Positions 12,111 through 21,380 of a stretch of DNA of 64,000 nt are shown in pieces. The notes below the pieces were generated by a model. The model made no database searches. It was not told where the DNA came from and saw only the letters and a list, made by a program, of their open reading frames with translations. Positions within the stretch are counted from its first letter, which is position 1. Each line of letters opens with the position of its first letter. Source of the stretch: Proluteimonas luteida (GTDB taxonomy: Bacteria; Pseudomonadota; Gammaproteobacteria; Xanthomonadales; Xanthomonadaceae); contig NZ_JAIWPT010000013.1 of the NCBI RefSeq assembly GCF_021191695.1, positions 62,001 to 126,000 of the forward strand, given 5' to 3'. Position numbers and translations under genes: made by a program.

Positions 12111-12299
12111 ACATCGGCGGATCGAGGCGATGGCCGGGCCCTCTACACTATGCCGCGCCACTTCCGCGCCCGAGCCACGCGTTCCGCCCATGGATGAACT
12201 CGACCCCGCCGCTGGCCGCAAGCGGAACCGTCCCGCGCCCGATGCGCGCCTGCGGCAGCACGCGGACACGACGCTGCACCCGCACCGGCGGGCGCACGG

Positions 12300-13367
12300 A
12301 TGAGCAGGACGACGTCGTGGCCGCGCCGCTGCGCGCGTGCGTTCGCGGCCCTCGCACTGCTGGGCCTGACGGCGTGGGGCGCGCTGGCGCTGTGGTACCA
12401 GGGACCGGCGGCGACGCCGCTGCGCGTGGCGCTGATCGCCGGCTGGAGCCTGGCCGGCATCGCCGCGGCCGTCGGCCTGATGCGCGCGCGGCGGCGGGCG
12501 ACGCTGCTGGCGTTCGGCGCGGCGGCGGTGGCGCTGCTGGGCTGGTGGAGCACGCTGGCGCCGTCGCACGACCGCGACTGGGCCGACGACGTGGCGCGCC
12601 TGCTCGAGGCCGACGTCGACGGCAGCCGGGTCACGCTGCGCAACGTCCGCAACTTCCACTGGCGCAGCGAGACCGACTACGACATCCGCTGGGAGACGCG
12701 CAGCTACGACCTCGACCGGCTGGCGACAGCCGACCTGGTGATGTCGTACTGGATGGGGCCGCAGATCGCGCACACGCTGGTGTCGTTCGGCTTCGACGAC
12801 GGCCAGCGCGTGGTGTTCTCGATCGAGATCCGCAAGGAGCGCGACGAGCATTTCTCGGCGATCGGGGGGTTCTTCCGCGAGTTCGAGGCGGTGCTGATCG
12901 CCGCCGACGAGCGCGACATCATCCGCACCCGCAGCAACGCACGCGGCGAGCAGGTGTACCTGTACGCGCTGGACCTCGACCGCGCCCACCTGCGCGCGCT
13001 GTTCCTGGGCTATGTCGGCGAGGCCGACGACCTGCTGCGCGCGCCGCGCTTCTACAACAGCCTGACCAGCAACTGCACCACGGTCATCTACGACATCGCC
13101 CGCCACGTCGCGCCGGGCCTGCCGCTGGACTACCGGCTGCTGCTGTCGGGATACTTCGCCGAGTACGTGTACGATCTCGGCGGCCTGGCGCCGGGCTACG
13201 GCTACCCGCAGCTGCGGGCCCGCGGCCACATCAACGCCCGCGCACGCGCGGCCGATGCGCGCGGCGAGGACTTCAGCCGCGCCATCCGCGCCGGCCTGCC
13301 CGGGGTCGCGCCTTCGCCCCCCGTGGCCGCTGCGCGCGACCTCGATCCGCGACAGGAGGCCGAATGA
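12300..13367 (+). CDS. DUF4105 membrane protein
   Basis: A 355-residue protein of the DUF4105 family, function unknown. An N-terminal region with three hydrophobic segments (about residues 13-32, 41-61, 66-84) precedes a periplasmic-looking domain containing DVDGSRVTLRNVRNFHWRS and FYNSLTSNCTTVIYDIARH. The conserved Asn-Cys-Thr-Thr and nearby His recall a cysteine-protease or peptidase-like site, which is speculation. The ATG at 12300 overlaps the end of a short upstream frame. The 3' end overlaps the hydrolase lipoprotein gene (ATGATGA arrangement), so the two and gltS form one operon. Confidence 0.8.
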   Translation: MSRTTSWPRRCARAFAALALLGLTAWGALALWYQGPAATPLRVALIAGWSLAGIAAAVGLMRARRRATLLAFGAAAVALLGWWSTLAPSHDRDWADDVARLLEADVDGSRVTLRNVRNFHWRSETDYDIRWETRSYDLDRLATADLVMSYWMGPQIAHTLVSFGFDDGQRVVFSIEIRKERDEHFSAIGGFFREFEAVLIAADERDIIRTRSNARGEQVYLYALDLDRAHLRALFLGYVGEADDLLRAPRFYNSLTSNCTTVIYDIARHVAPGLPLDYRLLLSGYFAEYVYDLGGLAPGYGYPQLRARGHINARARAADARGEDFSRAIRAGLPGVAPSPPVAAARDLDPRQEAE

Positions 13368-15427
13368 TGTCCGCTGTTCCGACCGCACGCCGCCTGGGCG
13401 CCCTGCTGCTGCCGGTTGCCGCGACGCTGCTGCTCGGCGGCTGCGCGATCCTGCAGGAGTTCAAGCCCTCGGTCGCGGTCAAGCCGATGACCGCCGGCGA
13501 GTACATCACCCTCAAGCGCGGCGACATCCTGACCACCGGCGAGCTCAGCATCGCGACCCGGCAGACGATCGAGGTCGCCGGACTCGACGCAGGCCAGTGC
13601 GCGAAGCCCTCGGTCGACTGCATCGATGCGCTGCGCGAGGTGTCGGGCATCAGCGGCGAGCGGCGGCTGTCGGCGCTGTCGGAGCTGTGGCTGCAGCAGG
13701 CGATCGCGCTGCCGGCCGCGCCTCCGCGCAAGGCCGGGCCCGGCGCGGTGCAGGCGGCCGCCGACGCGCGCCTGCAGGCGTGGATGGAAGCGGCGCGGCA
13801 CGCCTACGCCTACCTGTTCTTCAGCGCGCGCACGCCCGGCGAGCGCGCATTCGAGGACCGCCAGACCCAGGTCCGCGACTACTACAACCATGCGGTGGAG
13901 GAGGCGATCACGCTGCTGTTCGAGGACCGCGCCCGCGATGCCCCGGGCAGCGATGCCAGCGGCACCTTCCACCCCGCCGGCTGGACCCTGCGCATGGACC
14001 TGAGCCGGGTGCGCCTGCCCGAGGGCACGCAGCTGCCGCGGGAGTTGACGCCGGCCTCGTCGCTGTCGTTCCAGGGCCTGCGCAGCACCTATCGCCGCGA
14101 CGGCTTCGGCGCCGAACTCGTCGCCGTGCTGGAGGACGACCCGGTGACCACGGTGCTGCCGGAGGCCGACACCGCCGAGGCCGACGTCGGCCCGCCGCAC
14201 CGGCGCCCGCGCGCGCCGGCGTGGAGCGAGATGCCGTCGCCGTCGCTGACGGTGCTGTTCCAGTTCGACGGCGACGACCTCGACGCGATCCTGGCCACGC
14301 GCGCGGTGCGGGTCAGCGTGCACGACCCCTACATCGACAGCAGCATCACCCTGCACGGGCAGGAAGTGCCGCTGGCGGCCAACTTCACCGCCGGCTACGG
14401 GCTGTGGCTGGCGCGCTCGGGTTTCAACATGCAGTCGCTGCGCACGCTGTTCGGGCGCGAGCGCGGCATCGACCACCCGCACCTGTACATGCTGCAGCCC
14501 TACGATCCCCAGCGCCGCATCATCCTGATGCTGCACGGCCTGGCCAGCAGTCCGGAGGCCTGGGTCAACGTCGCCAACGAGGTCATGGGCGACGAGGCGC
14601 TGCGGCAGAACTTCCAGGTCTGGCAGGTCTACTACCCGACCAACATGCCGATCGTGCTCAACCACGCCGCGATCCGGCGGCTGACCGCCAGCGCGCTGGA
14701 CCACTTCGACCCGACCGGCCAGGCGCCGGCCTCGCACGACATGGTGCTGATCGGCCACAGCATGGGCGGGGTGATCGCGCGGCTGATGGTGTCCTCGTCC
14801 GACCAGCAGCTGTGGGACTGGGCGCTGGCCGCGCACGACATCGACCCGGCGCGGCTGGCCGAGGTACGGCCGCGGATCGACCCGATGCTGCATTTCGATG
14901 CGTTTCCCAACGTCGAGCGCGCGATCTTCATCGCCGCGCCGCACCGCGGCACCGACGTCGCCGACCACCGCCTCGGCCGCCTGATCGCGCGCCTGGTGCG
15001 GCTGCCGCTGACCGTGCTCGAAGGGGTCGACGAAGCGCTCACGACCGTGGTCGGCGGCAAGGACGGCGCCGACGGCGGCCACCTGGGCAACAGCATCGAC
15101 AACCTCAGTGCCAGGGACCCGTTCGTGCGCGCGGCCGCCGACCTGCCGATCTCGCCGCAGGTGCACTACAACTCGATCATCGCCCGGACCAATCCGGACG
15201 TGCCGCTGCTCGACTCCAGCGACGGCCTGGTGCCGTACCGCAGCGCGCACCTGGACGGCGCCGACTCGGAGAAGATCATCACCTCCGGCCACAGCGTGCA
15301 GGAGACCGCGCAGGCGATCCTCGAGATCCGCCGGATCCTGCACGAGGATCTCGCCGCGCACGCGGCCGCGGCCGGCGACACCGAGGCGGTGCGCGAGGCC
15401 ACCGGCGCCGAGGCCGGCTTTCCGTGA
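13367..15427 (+). CDS. Alpha/beta-hydrolase lipoprotein (lipase/esterase-like)
   Basis: A 686-residue exported lipoprotein. The signal peptide ends with lipobox LLGGC (Cys26). The C-terminal half has an alpha/beta-hydrolase fold with HGLASSPEAWVN (oxyanion region), nucleophile motif GHSMGG (Ser465), a GTD loop (APHRGTDVADH) and a late His in TSGHSVQET. The first 300 residues are unassigned. The start at 13367 (second of two adjacent ATGs) has AGGAGG seven bases upstream and overlaps the DUF4105 stop. Localisation would be the outer or inner membrane, periplasmic side. The substrate is unknown; a phospholipid or ester is plausible. Confidence 0.85.
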   Translation: MSAVPTARRLGALLLPVAATLLLGGCAILQEFKPSVAVKPMTAGEYITLKRGDILTTGELSIATRQTIEVAGLDAGQCAKPSVDCIDALREVSGISGERRLSALSELWLQQAIALPAAPPRKAGPGAVQAAADARLQAWMEAARHAYAYLFFSARTPGERAFEDRQTQVRDYYNHAVEEAITLLFEDRARDAPGSDASGTFHPAGWTLRMDLSRVRLPEGTQLPRELTPASSLSFQGLRSTYRRDGFGAELVAVLEDDPVTTVLPEADTAEADVGPPHRRPRAPAWSEMPSPSLTVLFQFDGDDLDAILATRAVRVSVHDPYIDSSITLHGQEVPLAANFTAGYGLWLARSGFNMQSLRTLFGRERGIDHPHLYMLQPYDPQRRIILMLHGLASSPEAWVNVANEVMGDEALRQNFQVWQVYYPTNMPIVLNHAAIRRLTASALDHFDPTGQAPASHDMVLIGHSMGGVIARLMVSSSDQQLWDWALAAHDIDPARLAEVRPRIDPMLHFDAFPNVERAIFIAAPHRGTDVADHRLGRLIARLVRLPLTVLEGVDEALTTVVGGKDGADGGHLGNSIDNLSARDPFVRAAADLPISPQVHYNSIIARTNPDVPLLDSSDGLVPYRSAHLDGADSEKIITSGHSVQETAQAILEIRRILHEDLAAHAAAAGDTEAVREATGAEAGFP

Positions 15428-16674
15428 CCCCGCGCCTGCCGCCACTGCACGACAGCCTGCGCGGCGGCCTGTTCGAGGTCGACGCCTTCGTCAGCTTCAC
15501 CCTCGCGATCCTGCTGCTGTTCGTCGGCAAGGGCCTGTCGGCGCGGATCGGCGTGCTGCGCCGCTACGGCATTCCCGAGCCGGTGGTCGGCGGCGTGCTG
15601 TGCGCCGCGGTGGTGTGCACGCTGTACTACGCGGCCGGGCTGCGGGTGCAGTTCGAACTGGGCGCGCGCGACCTGCTGCTGTTGTACTTCTTCGCCGCGC
15701 TGGGGCTGAACTCCAACGTCCGCGCGCTGCTCAGCGGCGGCCGGATGCTGGTCGTGCTGACGCTGCTGGCGGCGGTGTTCATGGTGATGCAGAACGGCCT
15801 GGGCATGACCGTGGCCAGCCTGTTCGGCATGGACCCGCGCGCCGGGCTGATGGTCGGCTCGGTGTCGCTGACCGGCGGCGTCGGCACGACGATGGCCTGG
15901 ACCCCGCACTTCGTCGAGACGCTGGGCCTGGCCGGCGCCGGCGAGCTGGGCCTGGCGGCGAACATGATCGGCCTGATCGCGGCCTGCGTGATCGGCGGTC
16001 CGATCGCCGGCTGGCTGATCCGCCGCCACCCGGTGATGCCGTCGGCGGACGCCGACCTCGAGGTCGGCACGCTGTACGGCGACGAATCGCGCGCCCGGCT
16101 CGACTACTACGGCGTGCTGCTGGCGCTGTTCTGGCTCAACGTCGCGCTGATGCTGGGCCAGGGCATCGGCAGCCTGATCGGCCTGACCGGCCTGAACCTG
16201 CCGGCGTTCGTCGGCTGCCTGCTCGCGGGCATCGGGCTGCGCAGCCTCGGCGACCTGCTGGCGCCGCGCGGCGGGCGCATGTGGAACTACGACAGCATGC
16301 AGCCGGGCATCGCGCTGATCTCCGACGTCAGCCTGGGCATGTTCCTGACCATGGCGCTGATGGGCCTGCAGCTGTGGGCGCTGCAGCCGATGCTGGGCTT
16401 CATCACCGTGGCCATGGCGCTGCAGATCGCGATGGTGATCGCGTTCACCGTGCTGGTGGTGTTCCGGGTCATGGGCCGCGACTACGAGGCCGCGGTGATG
16501 TGCTCGGCGTTCGGCGGCATCACCCTGGGCTCGACCGCGACCGCGGTGGCCAACATGAGCGCGGTCACCCGCGAATACGGCGCCGCGCCGAAGGCCTTCC
16601 TGGTGGTGCCGCTGGTCTGCGGCTTCTTCATCGACCTGATCAACGCGGTGGTGATCGGGCTGATGGCGGGCTGA
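15424..16674 (+). CDS. gltS: Sodium/glutamate symporter GltS family
   Basis: A 416-residue polytopic membrane protein with about ten hydrophobic segments. Family landmarks are RRYGIPEPVVGGVL near residue 40, LGLNSNVRALLSGG, GSVSLTGGVGTTMAWTP (the glycine-rich re-entrant loop) and a second loop GGITLGSTATAVANM near residue 365. It should import glutamate with Na+ across the inner membrane. The GTG start at 15424 overlaps the upstream stop (GTGA), implying coupled translation with the lipoprotein hydrolase. A longer frame upstream is a shadow of the hydrolase gene. Confidence 0.92.
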   Translation: MTPRLPPLHDSLRGGLFEVDAFVSFTLAILLLFVGKGLSARIGVLRRYGIPEPVVGGVLCAAVVCTLYYAAGLRVQFELGARDLLLLYFFAALGLNSNVRALLSGGRMLVVLTLLAAVFMVMQNGLGMTVASLFGMDPRAGLMVGSVSLTGGVGTTMAWTPHFVETLGLAGAGELGLAANMIGLIAACVIGGPIAGWLIRRHPVMPSADADLEVGTLYGDESRARLDYYGVLLALFWLNVALMLGQGIGSLIGLTGLNLPAFVGCLLAGIGLRSLGDLLAPRGGRMWNYDSMQPGIALISDVSLGMFLTMALMGLQLWALQPMLGFITVAMALQIAMVIAFTVLVVFRVMGRDYEAAVMCSAFGGITLGSTATAVANMSAVTREYGAAPKAFLVVPLVCGFFIDLINAVVIGLMAG

Positions 16675-16819
16675 GCGGCCCGCGAACGCCACGACGGGGT
16701 TCCCGACCGCGCCTGTCCTTGTCCCTCCCACCCGCGGAATCGGGATGCAAAGCGCCGGACGCGGGCGTGCCTTGCGTCACCCTGCCGACCGGCCCATGCC
16801 GGTCCGGCGGCAATTACTG

Positions 16820-16825
16820 TACTAT
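16820..16825 (+). promoter_or_regulatory. Possible -10 element upstream of the mla operon
   Basis: TACTAT in a locally AT-rich patch of an otherwise GC-rich 213-bp gap before mlaF. It matches four of six -10 positions. No convincing -35 is seen at 16-18 bp. Confidence 0.25.
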
Positions 16826-16887
16826 CCGGTTCAGTCACTCGGCGGGCATTCAGCCGCAACTGGGCATGCTCGCCGGGTTTTGCACCC

Positions 16888-17700
16888 ATGGATTCCCGGT
16901 CCCGCATGAGCGCCGTCCCCACCCCCGCCAATGCCGTCCGTTTCGACGGGGTCCGCCTGGACCGCGGCGGGCGCACGATCCTGTCCGGCATCGACCTGAC
17001 GGTGCCGCGCGGCAGCGTGACCGCGGTGCTGGGACCGTCGGGCAGCGGCAAGTCGACGCTGCTGGCGGCGCTGACCGGCGAACTGGCGCCGGCGGCCGGC
17101 ACCGTGGAGGTGTTCGGCGAGCGCGTGCCGCAGCGCCAGCGCGCGTTGCTGACCCTGCGCAAGCGCATCGGCGTGATGCTGCAGGGCAACGGCCTGCTGA
17201 CCGACCTGACCGTGGCCGAGAACGTCGCGCTGCCGCTGCGCACCCATACCGACCTGCCGAAGCCGGTCATCGACCAGCTGGTGGCGATGAAGCTGCACGC
17301 GGTGGGCCTGCGGCTGGCCGCGGACCTGTATCCCCGCGAGCTGTCGGGCGGCATGGCGCGGCGGGTTGCGCTGGCGCGCGCGCTGGCGCTGGACCCACCG
17401 CTGATGGTCTACGACGAGCCGCTGACCGGGCTGGACCCGATCGCCTCGGGCGTGATCATGAGCCTGATCAGCCGGCTCAACGCCAACCTCGGCATGACCA
17501 GCATCATCGTCACCCACCACGTGCACGAGACCCTGCCGATCGCCGACCGTGCGATCGTCATCGCCAATGGCGGGATCGTGTTCTCGGGCACGCCGGCCGA
17601 ACTCGAGGCCAGCCGCGACCCGCTGGTGCTGCAGTTCCTGCATGGCCAGCCCGACGGGCCGATCGCCTTCGACAGCGCGCCGCGCACGGAGGCCGCGTGA
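16888..17700 (+). CDS. mlaF: Mla phospholipid transporter ATPase MlaF
   Basis: A 270-residue ABC ATPase of the intermembrane phospholipid transport system. Walker A GPSGSGKST is at residues 49-57, the signature LSGGMARRVALARALA near 152 and Walker B LMVYDEPLTGLDP near 172. A switch His follows in IIVTHHVHE. It energises the MlaE permease at the inner membrane. No strong ribosome-binding site separates the ATG at 16888 from an in-frame ATG at 16906, so the true start may be six codons later. The stop TGA overlaps the mlaE ATG. Confidence 0.93.
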   Translation: MDSRSRMSAVPTPANAVRFDGVRLDRGGRTILSGIDLTVPRGSVTAVLGPSGSGKSTLLAALTGELAPAAGTVEVFGERVPQRQRALLTLRKRIGVMLQGNGLLTDLTVAENVALPLRTHTDLPKPVIDQLVAMKLHAVGLRLAADLYPRELSGGMARRVALARALALDPPLMVYDEPLTGLDPIASGVIMSLISRLNANLGMTSIIVTHHVHETLPIADRAIVIANGGIVFSGTPAELEASRDPLVLQFLHGQPDGPIAFDSAPRTEAA

Positions 17701-18443
17701 TGGGCGATGCGATCCGCGCGCTCGGCCGCGCCGGGCTGTTCTCGCTGTCGGTGCTGCGGGCCTCGAAGCCGACGGGCGACTTCTTCACCGAGCTGCTGCG
17801 CGAGATCTACAAGATCGGCGGGCGCTCGCTGCCGATCATCGCGGTCGGCGGCGCCTTCGTCGGCCTGTCGCTGAGCCTGCTGGCGTTCCGCGGGCTGGAA
17901 ACCTTCGGCGCGACCAACCAGGTCAGCCTGCTGGTGGGGCTGGGCCTGTACCGCGAGCTGGCGCCGGTGCTGACCGCGCTGCTGTTCATCGGCCGCGCCG
18001 GCAGCTCGATCGCCGCCGAACTGGGCCTGATGCGCGCCACCGACCAGATCACCGCGCTGGGGCTGATGGCGATCGACCCGGTGGCCAAGACCGTGGCGCC
18101 GCGGTTCTGGGCGGCGGTGATCTGCGTGCCGCTGCTGACCGCGTTCTTCTGCAGCCTGGCGCTGTCGGCCAGCTGGTTCCAGTCGGTGCAGGTGCTCGGC
18201 ATCGACAACGGCATGTTCTGGCAGACGATGCGCGACGCGGTCGATTTCCGCCACGACTTCCTGACCGCGTTCATGAAATCGGCCGTGTTCGGCGGCACCG
18301 CGGCGCTGGTCGCCTCGTACGTCGGCTACCACGCCGAGCCGACGATCGAGGGCACGTCGGTCGCGACCACCCGCGCGGTGGTCAACGCCTCGCTGCTGGT
18401 GCTGATGTTCAATTTCGTGATGTCCGCATTCCTGTTCCGGTGA
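17700..18443 (+). CDS. mlaE: Mla phospholipid transporter permease MlaE
   Basis: A 247-residue inner-membrane permease with about five hydrophobic segments. It has the family segment GLGLYRELAPVLTALLFIGR followed by GSSIAAELGLMRATDQITAL. It partners MlaF and the MCE-domain protein MlaD. The start overlaps the mlaF stop as TGATG, and the product has the length expected for the family. Confidence 0.94.
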   Translation: MGDAIRALGRAGLFSLSVLRASKPTGDFFTELLREIYKIGGRSLPIIAVGGAFVGLSLSLLAFRGLETFGATNQVSLLVGLGLYRELAPVLTALLFIGRAGSSIAAELGLMRATDQITALGLMAIDPVAKTVAPRFWAAVICVPLLTAFFCSLALSASWFQSVQVLGIDNGMFWQTMRDAVDFRHDFLTAFMKSAVFGGTAALVASYVGYHAEPTIEGTSVATTRAVVNASLLVLMFNFVMSAFLFR

Positions 18444-18543
18444 CCCGGTCCCGCGGGCCGGTCACAGCCGGTTCCGGACGTGGATGCGAGGCTTTCCTCC
18501 CGTCAATGCCGCGGTTGCCGCGGTCCGCTCAAAGGTGACACCC

Positions 18544-19089
18544 ATGACAAGCGCGCGTGGTCCCCGTCTCGAGTTCGCCGTCGGCGCGTTCCTGCTGCTG
18601 GCGCTCGGCTCGCTGCTGGTGCTGGCGGTCGCCTCGACCAACGGCAACTTCAGCCTTGGCCGCAGCGCCAGCTACGAGCTGACGGCCCGTTTCAGCAACC
18701 TCGGCCAGCTGCGTCCCAACGCGCCGGTCAAGGTCGGTGGCGTGACCATCGGCCGGGTGTCGGGCATCGACCTGGACCCGGTCCGGTTCGATTCGATCGT
18801 CACCCTGGCGATCGACAGGCGCTACCACGAGATCCCCGCCGACACCTCGGCGGCGATCCTGACCGGCGGCCTGCTCGGCGAGAGCTACGTCGGCCTGTCG
18901 CCCGGCGGCGACCTGGAATCGCTGCAGCCCGGCGAGGAGATCGCGTTCACCTCGCCCGCGGTCGACCTGATGCAGATGGTCGGCAAGTACATGTTCAGCG
19001 GCGGCGACGATGCCGCCGGCTCCGCACCGTCGCCCGATGCCCCCGCGTCCGGCGACGCCCCTGCCCTCGACGAAGGACTGACCCCATGA
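18544..19089 (+). CDS. mlaD: MCE-domain phospholipid-binding protein MlaD
   Basis: A 181-residue protein with one N-terminal membrane anchor (about residues 8-30) and a single MCE domain (about 38-118) including LGQLRPNAPVKVGGVTIGRV. MlaD hexamers form the periplasmic ring over MlaFE. The C-terminal tail is Asp/Ala/Pro-rich. The start at 18544 is taken over the longer reading from 18484 because AAAGGTG precedes it and the shorter form begins right at the anchor. Its last codons overlap mlaC (ATGA). Confidence 0.93.
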   Translation: MTSARGPRLEFAVGAFLLLALGSLLVLAVASTNGNFSLGRSASYELTARFSNLGQLRPNAPVKVGGVTIGRVSGIDLDPVRFDSIVTLAIDRRYHEIPADTSAAILTGGLLGESYVGLSPGGDLESLQPGEEIAFTSPAVDLMQMVGKYMFSGGDDAAGSAPSPDAPASGDAPALDEGLTP

Positions 19090-19790
19090 CCGCCATGCCC
19101 CGGATTTCCCCGCTCCGTACCCACCTGCTTCCGCGCGGCCTGCTCCGCAGCGGCCTGTCGCTGGCGCTCGGCGCCGTGCTGCTGGCCGCCGTGCCGGCGA
19201 TCGCCGGCGCGCAGCAGCCGGTGACGCCGTCGACCCAGGCCGGCTCGCCGAGCCAGCTGGTGCTGGCCAACAGCGAGCGCGTGCTGCGCACGCTGGAATC
19301 GCGGCGCGCCGAGTTCAGCCGCGACCGCGCCGAACTGCAGCGCTTCATCACCGGCGAGTTCGACACCATGTTCGACCGCGACTACGCCGCACGCCAGGTG
19401 CTCGGCCGCCACGGACGCGGCGCGTCGGACGCCGACGTCAAGCTGTTCGGCGATGCGCTGGCCGAGAACCTGATGCGCCGCTACGGCTCCTCGCTGCTGG
19501 ACTTCAACACCCAGCTGCGCGTGCGCATCAAGTCCGAGACCCCGTTGCCGCGCGGCCTGGGCGTGCGCGTGTCGAGCGAACTGCTGCGCAGCGGCGGCGA
19601 GCCGATCCCGGTCGACTACCTGATGCGCCAGAGCGGCGGCAGCTGGAAGGTGTTCGACGTGATGGTCGAGGGCGTGTCGTTCGTGCGCACCTTCCGCGAC
19701 CAGTTCGACGGCGAGCTGCAGAGCAAGTCGATCCGCCAGGTCGCCCAGCAGTTGCGCAGCGGCCAGATCCAGGCCACCGCCGAGCAATGA
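19086..19790 (+). CDS. mlaC: Periplasmic phospholipid-binding protein MlaC
   Basis: A 234-residue exported protein with a Sec signal peptide of about 42 residues ending near AIAGAQQ. The remainder is a Tol2/MlaC-type domain, with FDTMFDRDYAARQVLGRHGR early and VDYLMRQSGGSWKVFDVMVEG followed by SFVRTFRDQF late. It shuttles phospholipids between the MlaA complex at the outer membrane and MlaFEDB at the inner membrane. Overlapping ATGA junctions on both sides show tight operon structure. Confidence 0.93.
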   Translation: MTAMPRISPLRTHLLPRGLLRSGLSLALGAVLLAAVPAIAGAQQPVTPSTQAGSPSQLVLANSERVLRTLESRRAEFSRDRAELQRFITGEFDTMFDRDYAARQVLGRHGRGASDADVKLFGDALAENLMRRYGSSLLDFNTQLRVRIKSETPLPRGLGVRVSSELLRSGGEPIPVDYLMRQSGGSWKVFDVMVEGVSFVRTFRDQFDGELQSKSIRQVAQQLRSGQIQATAEQ

Positions 19791-20074
19791 CCGCGGCCAC
19801 GGCCACCGTCCGCCGCGACGGCGACGCGCTGGTGTTCGCCGGCGCCCTGTCGCGCGATGCCGTGCGCGGCCTGTGGGCCGCGCTGGCGCCGCAGCGCGAC
19901 GGCGTCCGCCGCCTGGACCTGCGCGCGGTGACCTCGATCGACAGCGCCGGCCTGGCCCTGCTCGCGCTGCTGGCCGGCGCGGGCGGCGTGTCCGTCGACG
20001 GCACGCCGCCGGGCCTGGCCGAACTGCGCAGCGCCTACCGCCTGTCGCCGTCGCTGACCTTCGCCAGTGCCTGA
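19787..20074 (+). CDS. mlaB: STAS-domain protein MlaB
   Basis: A 95-residue cytoplasmic STAS-domain protein, the accessory subunit that stabilises MlaF. The motif DLRAVTSIDSAGLALLALL holds the conserved Asp-Ser of the STAS loop. It starts on the ATGA overlap with mlaC. Short divergent sequence otherwise, but position in the operon makes the assignment secure. Confidence 0.88.
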   Translation: MTAATATVRRDGDALVFAGALSRDAVRGLWAALAPQRDGVRRLDLRAVTSIDSAGLALLALLAGAGGVSVDGTPPGLAELRSAYRLSPSLTFASA

Positions 20075-20134
20075 ACGCCTGCGTCCGACAGCCCGCGCCT
20101 GACCGCACTCCCCCGCCCCCACGGGACACGACCG

Positions 20135-21235
20135 ATGCCGACCACGCTCCTCCGCCCGCTCCTGCCCCTGCTGCTCGCCGCGCTTGCGACCGCCTGTGCC
20201 GGCAACGGTGCGCCGCGCGAGACCGCGCACGCGCCGGTCGCCGTCGGCGATTCCCCCGCGACCCAGCCGGCCACCGCCATCGGCACGGATGCGACCGGTG
20301 ACAGCGGCACCGCCGACGCGGGCGAGGTGGTGGTCGCCAGCCCCGAGGAAGCGGCCGTCATCCACGCCTTCGACGACGCGGCGCTGGAAGCGGGCGACGC
20401 CAGCCCGGCCGGCGGCACGCCGACCCAGGAAGAACTGGACTACGCGGCGCTGTACGGCACCGACGTCTACGACCCGGTCGCCGATCCCACGCTGCCCGAC
20501 GCGGCGCAGATGCCGCGCAGCTACGACCCGTGGGAGCCGCTGAACCGCAAGGTCTTCGCGTTCAACAGCGCGGTCGACCGCGGCTTCGCCAAGCCGCTGG
20601 CGAAGGTCTACGCCAGGGTGGTGCCGCGTCCGGTGCGCCTGGGCGTGACCAACTTCTTCAGCAACCTCGGCCAGCCGGTCAGCGCGCTCAACGCCCTGCT
20701 GCAGGGCCGGCCCAAGGCCGCCGGGCAATCGCTGGCGCGCTTCGTGGTCAACAGCACGCTGGGCATCGGCGGCATCTTCGACCCGGCCACGGACGCGGAC
20801 ATCCCGCATGCCGATGCCGACTTCGGCCAGACCCTCGGCGTCTGGGGCTGGCGCAACTCGCGCTACCTGGAACTGCCGCTGTTCGGCCCGCGCACGCTGC
20901 GCGACGGCTTCGGCCTGGTCGGCGACGCACCGCTGTCGCCGCTGCGCCAGGTCAGCGACGACCCCGTCCGCTTCGGCCTGCAGGGCCTGCAGCTGGTGGA
21001 CCTGCGCACCCGCCTGTTCGTCGTCGACAGCATGCGCGAGGGCGCCACCGACGAGTACGCCTTGATCCGCGACGCCTGGATGCAGCGCCGCGCCTACCAG
21101 ATCGAGGCCAACCGCCCGGGCCGCAGGCAGGACGAGGACGGCGCGCCGCTGCCCGACTACCTGTACGAGGAAGACGCCATGCCGACCGTACCGGTCGACG
21201 TGATGCCGATCGTCCCGGGCGTGCCGACGCCCTGA
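20135..21235 (+). CDS. mlaA: MlaA/VacJ outer-membrane lipoprotein
   Basis: A 366-residue lipoprotein. The signal peptide ends in a lipobox-like ALATAC near residue 21. A roughly 105-residue acidic, Ala/Thr-rich linker precedes the MlaA domain that starts at SYDPWEPLNRKVFAFN and includes ARFVVNSTLGIGGIFDPAT and FGQTLGVWG. MlaA removes misplaced phospholipids from the outer leaflet and passes them to MlaC. The linker and a C-terminal extension rich in Pro/Val make it longer than E. coli MlaA (about 250). It lies 60 bp after mlaB, so all six Mla components are in one operon. Confidence 0.93.
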   Translation: MPTTLLRPLLPLLLAALATACAGNGAPRETAHAPVAVGDSPATQPATAIGTDATGDSGTADAGEVVVASPEEAAVIHAFDDAALEAGDASPAGGTPTQEELDYAALYGTDVYDPVADPTLPDAAQMPRSYDPWEPLNRKVFAFNSAVDRGFAKPLAKVYARVVPRPVRLGVTNFFSNLGQPVSALNALLQGRPKAAGQSLARFVVNSTLGIGGIFDPATDADIPHADADFGQTLGVWGWRNSRYLELPLFGPRTLRDGFGLVGDAPLSPLRQVSDDPVRFGLQGLQLVDLRTRLFVVDSMREGATDEYALIRDAWMQRRAYQIEANRPGRRQDEDGAPLPDYLYEEDAMPTVPVDVMPIVPGVPTP

Positions 21236-21380
21236 CGCCGCCGCCCCGCGGCACGAGCCCGATCAGGCGTCGGGCGGCTCGGCCGCGGGCTGGCGCGTCG
21301 GGATCCCCGCTGCGCCTCTTCGCTGGCGGGAGCACCGCGCGTTCTCCCCCGGTGTTCCGGAGGTCGGGCGTCCCGACCGC

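Noticed and set aside
12190..12303. Short frame MDELDPAAG... overlapping the DUF4105 start (ATGA)
   Set aside because: The overlap is suggestive, but the 37-residue product is Arg/His/Pro-rich without protein-like features and there is no ribosome-binding site.
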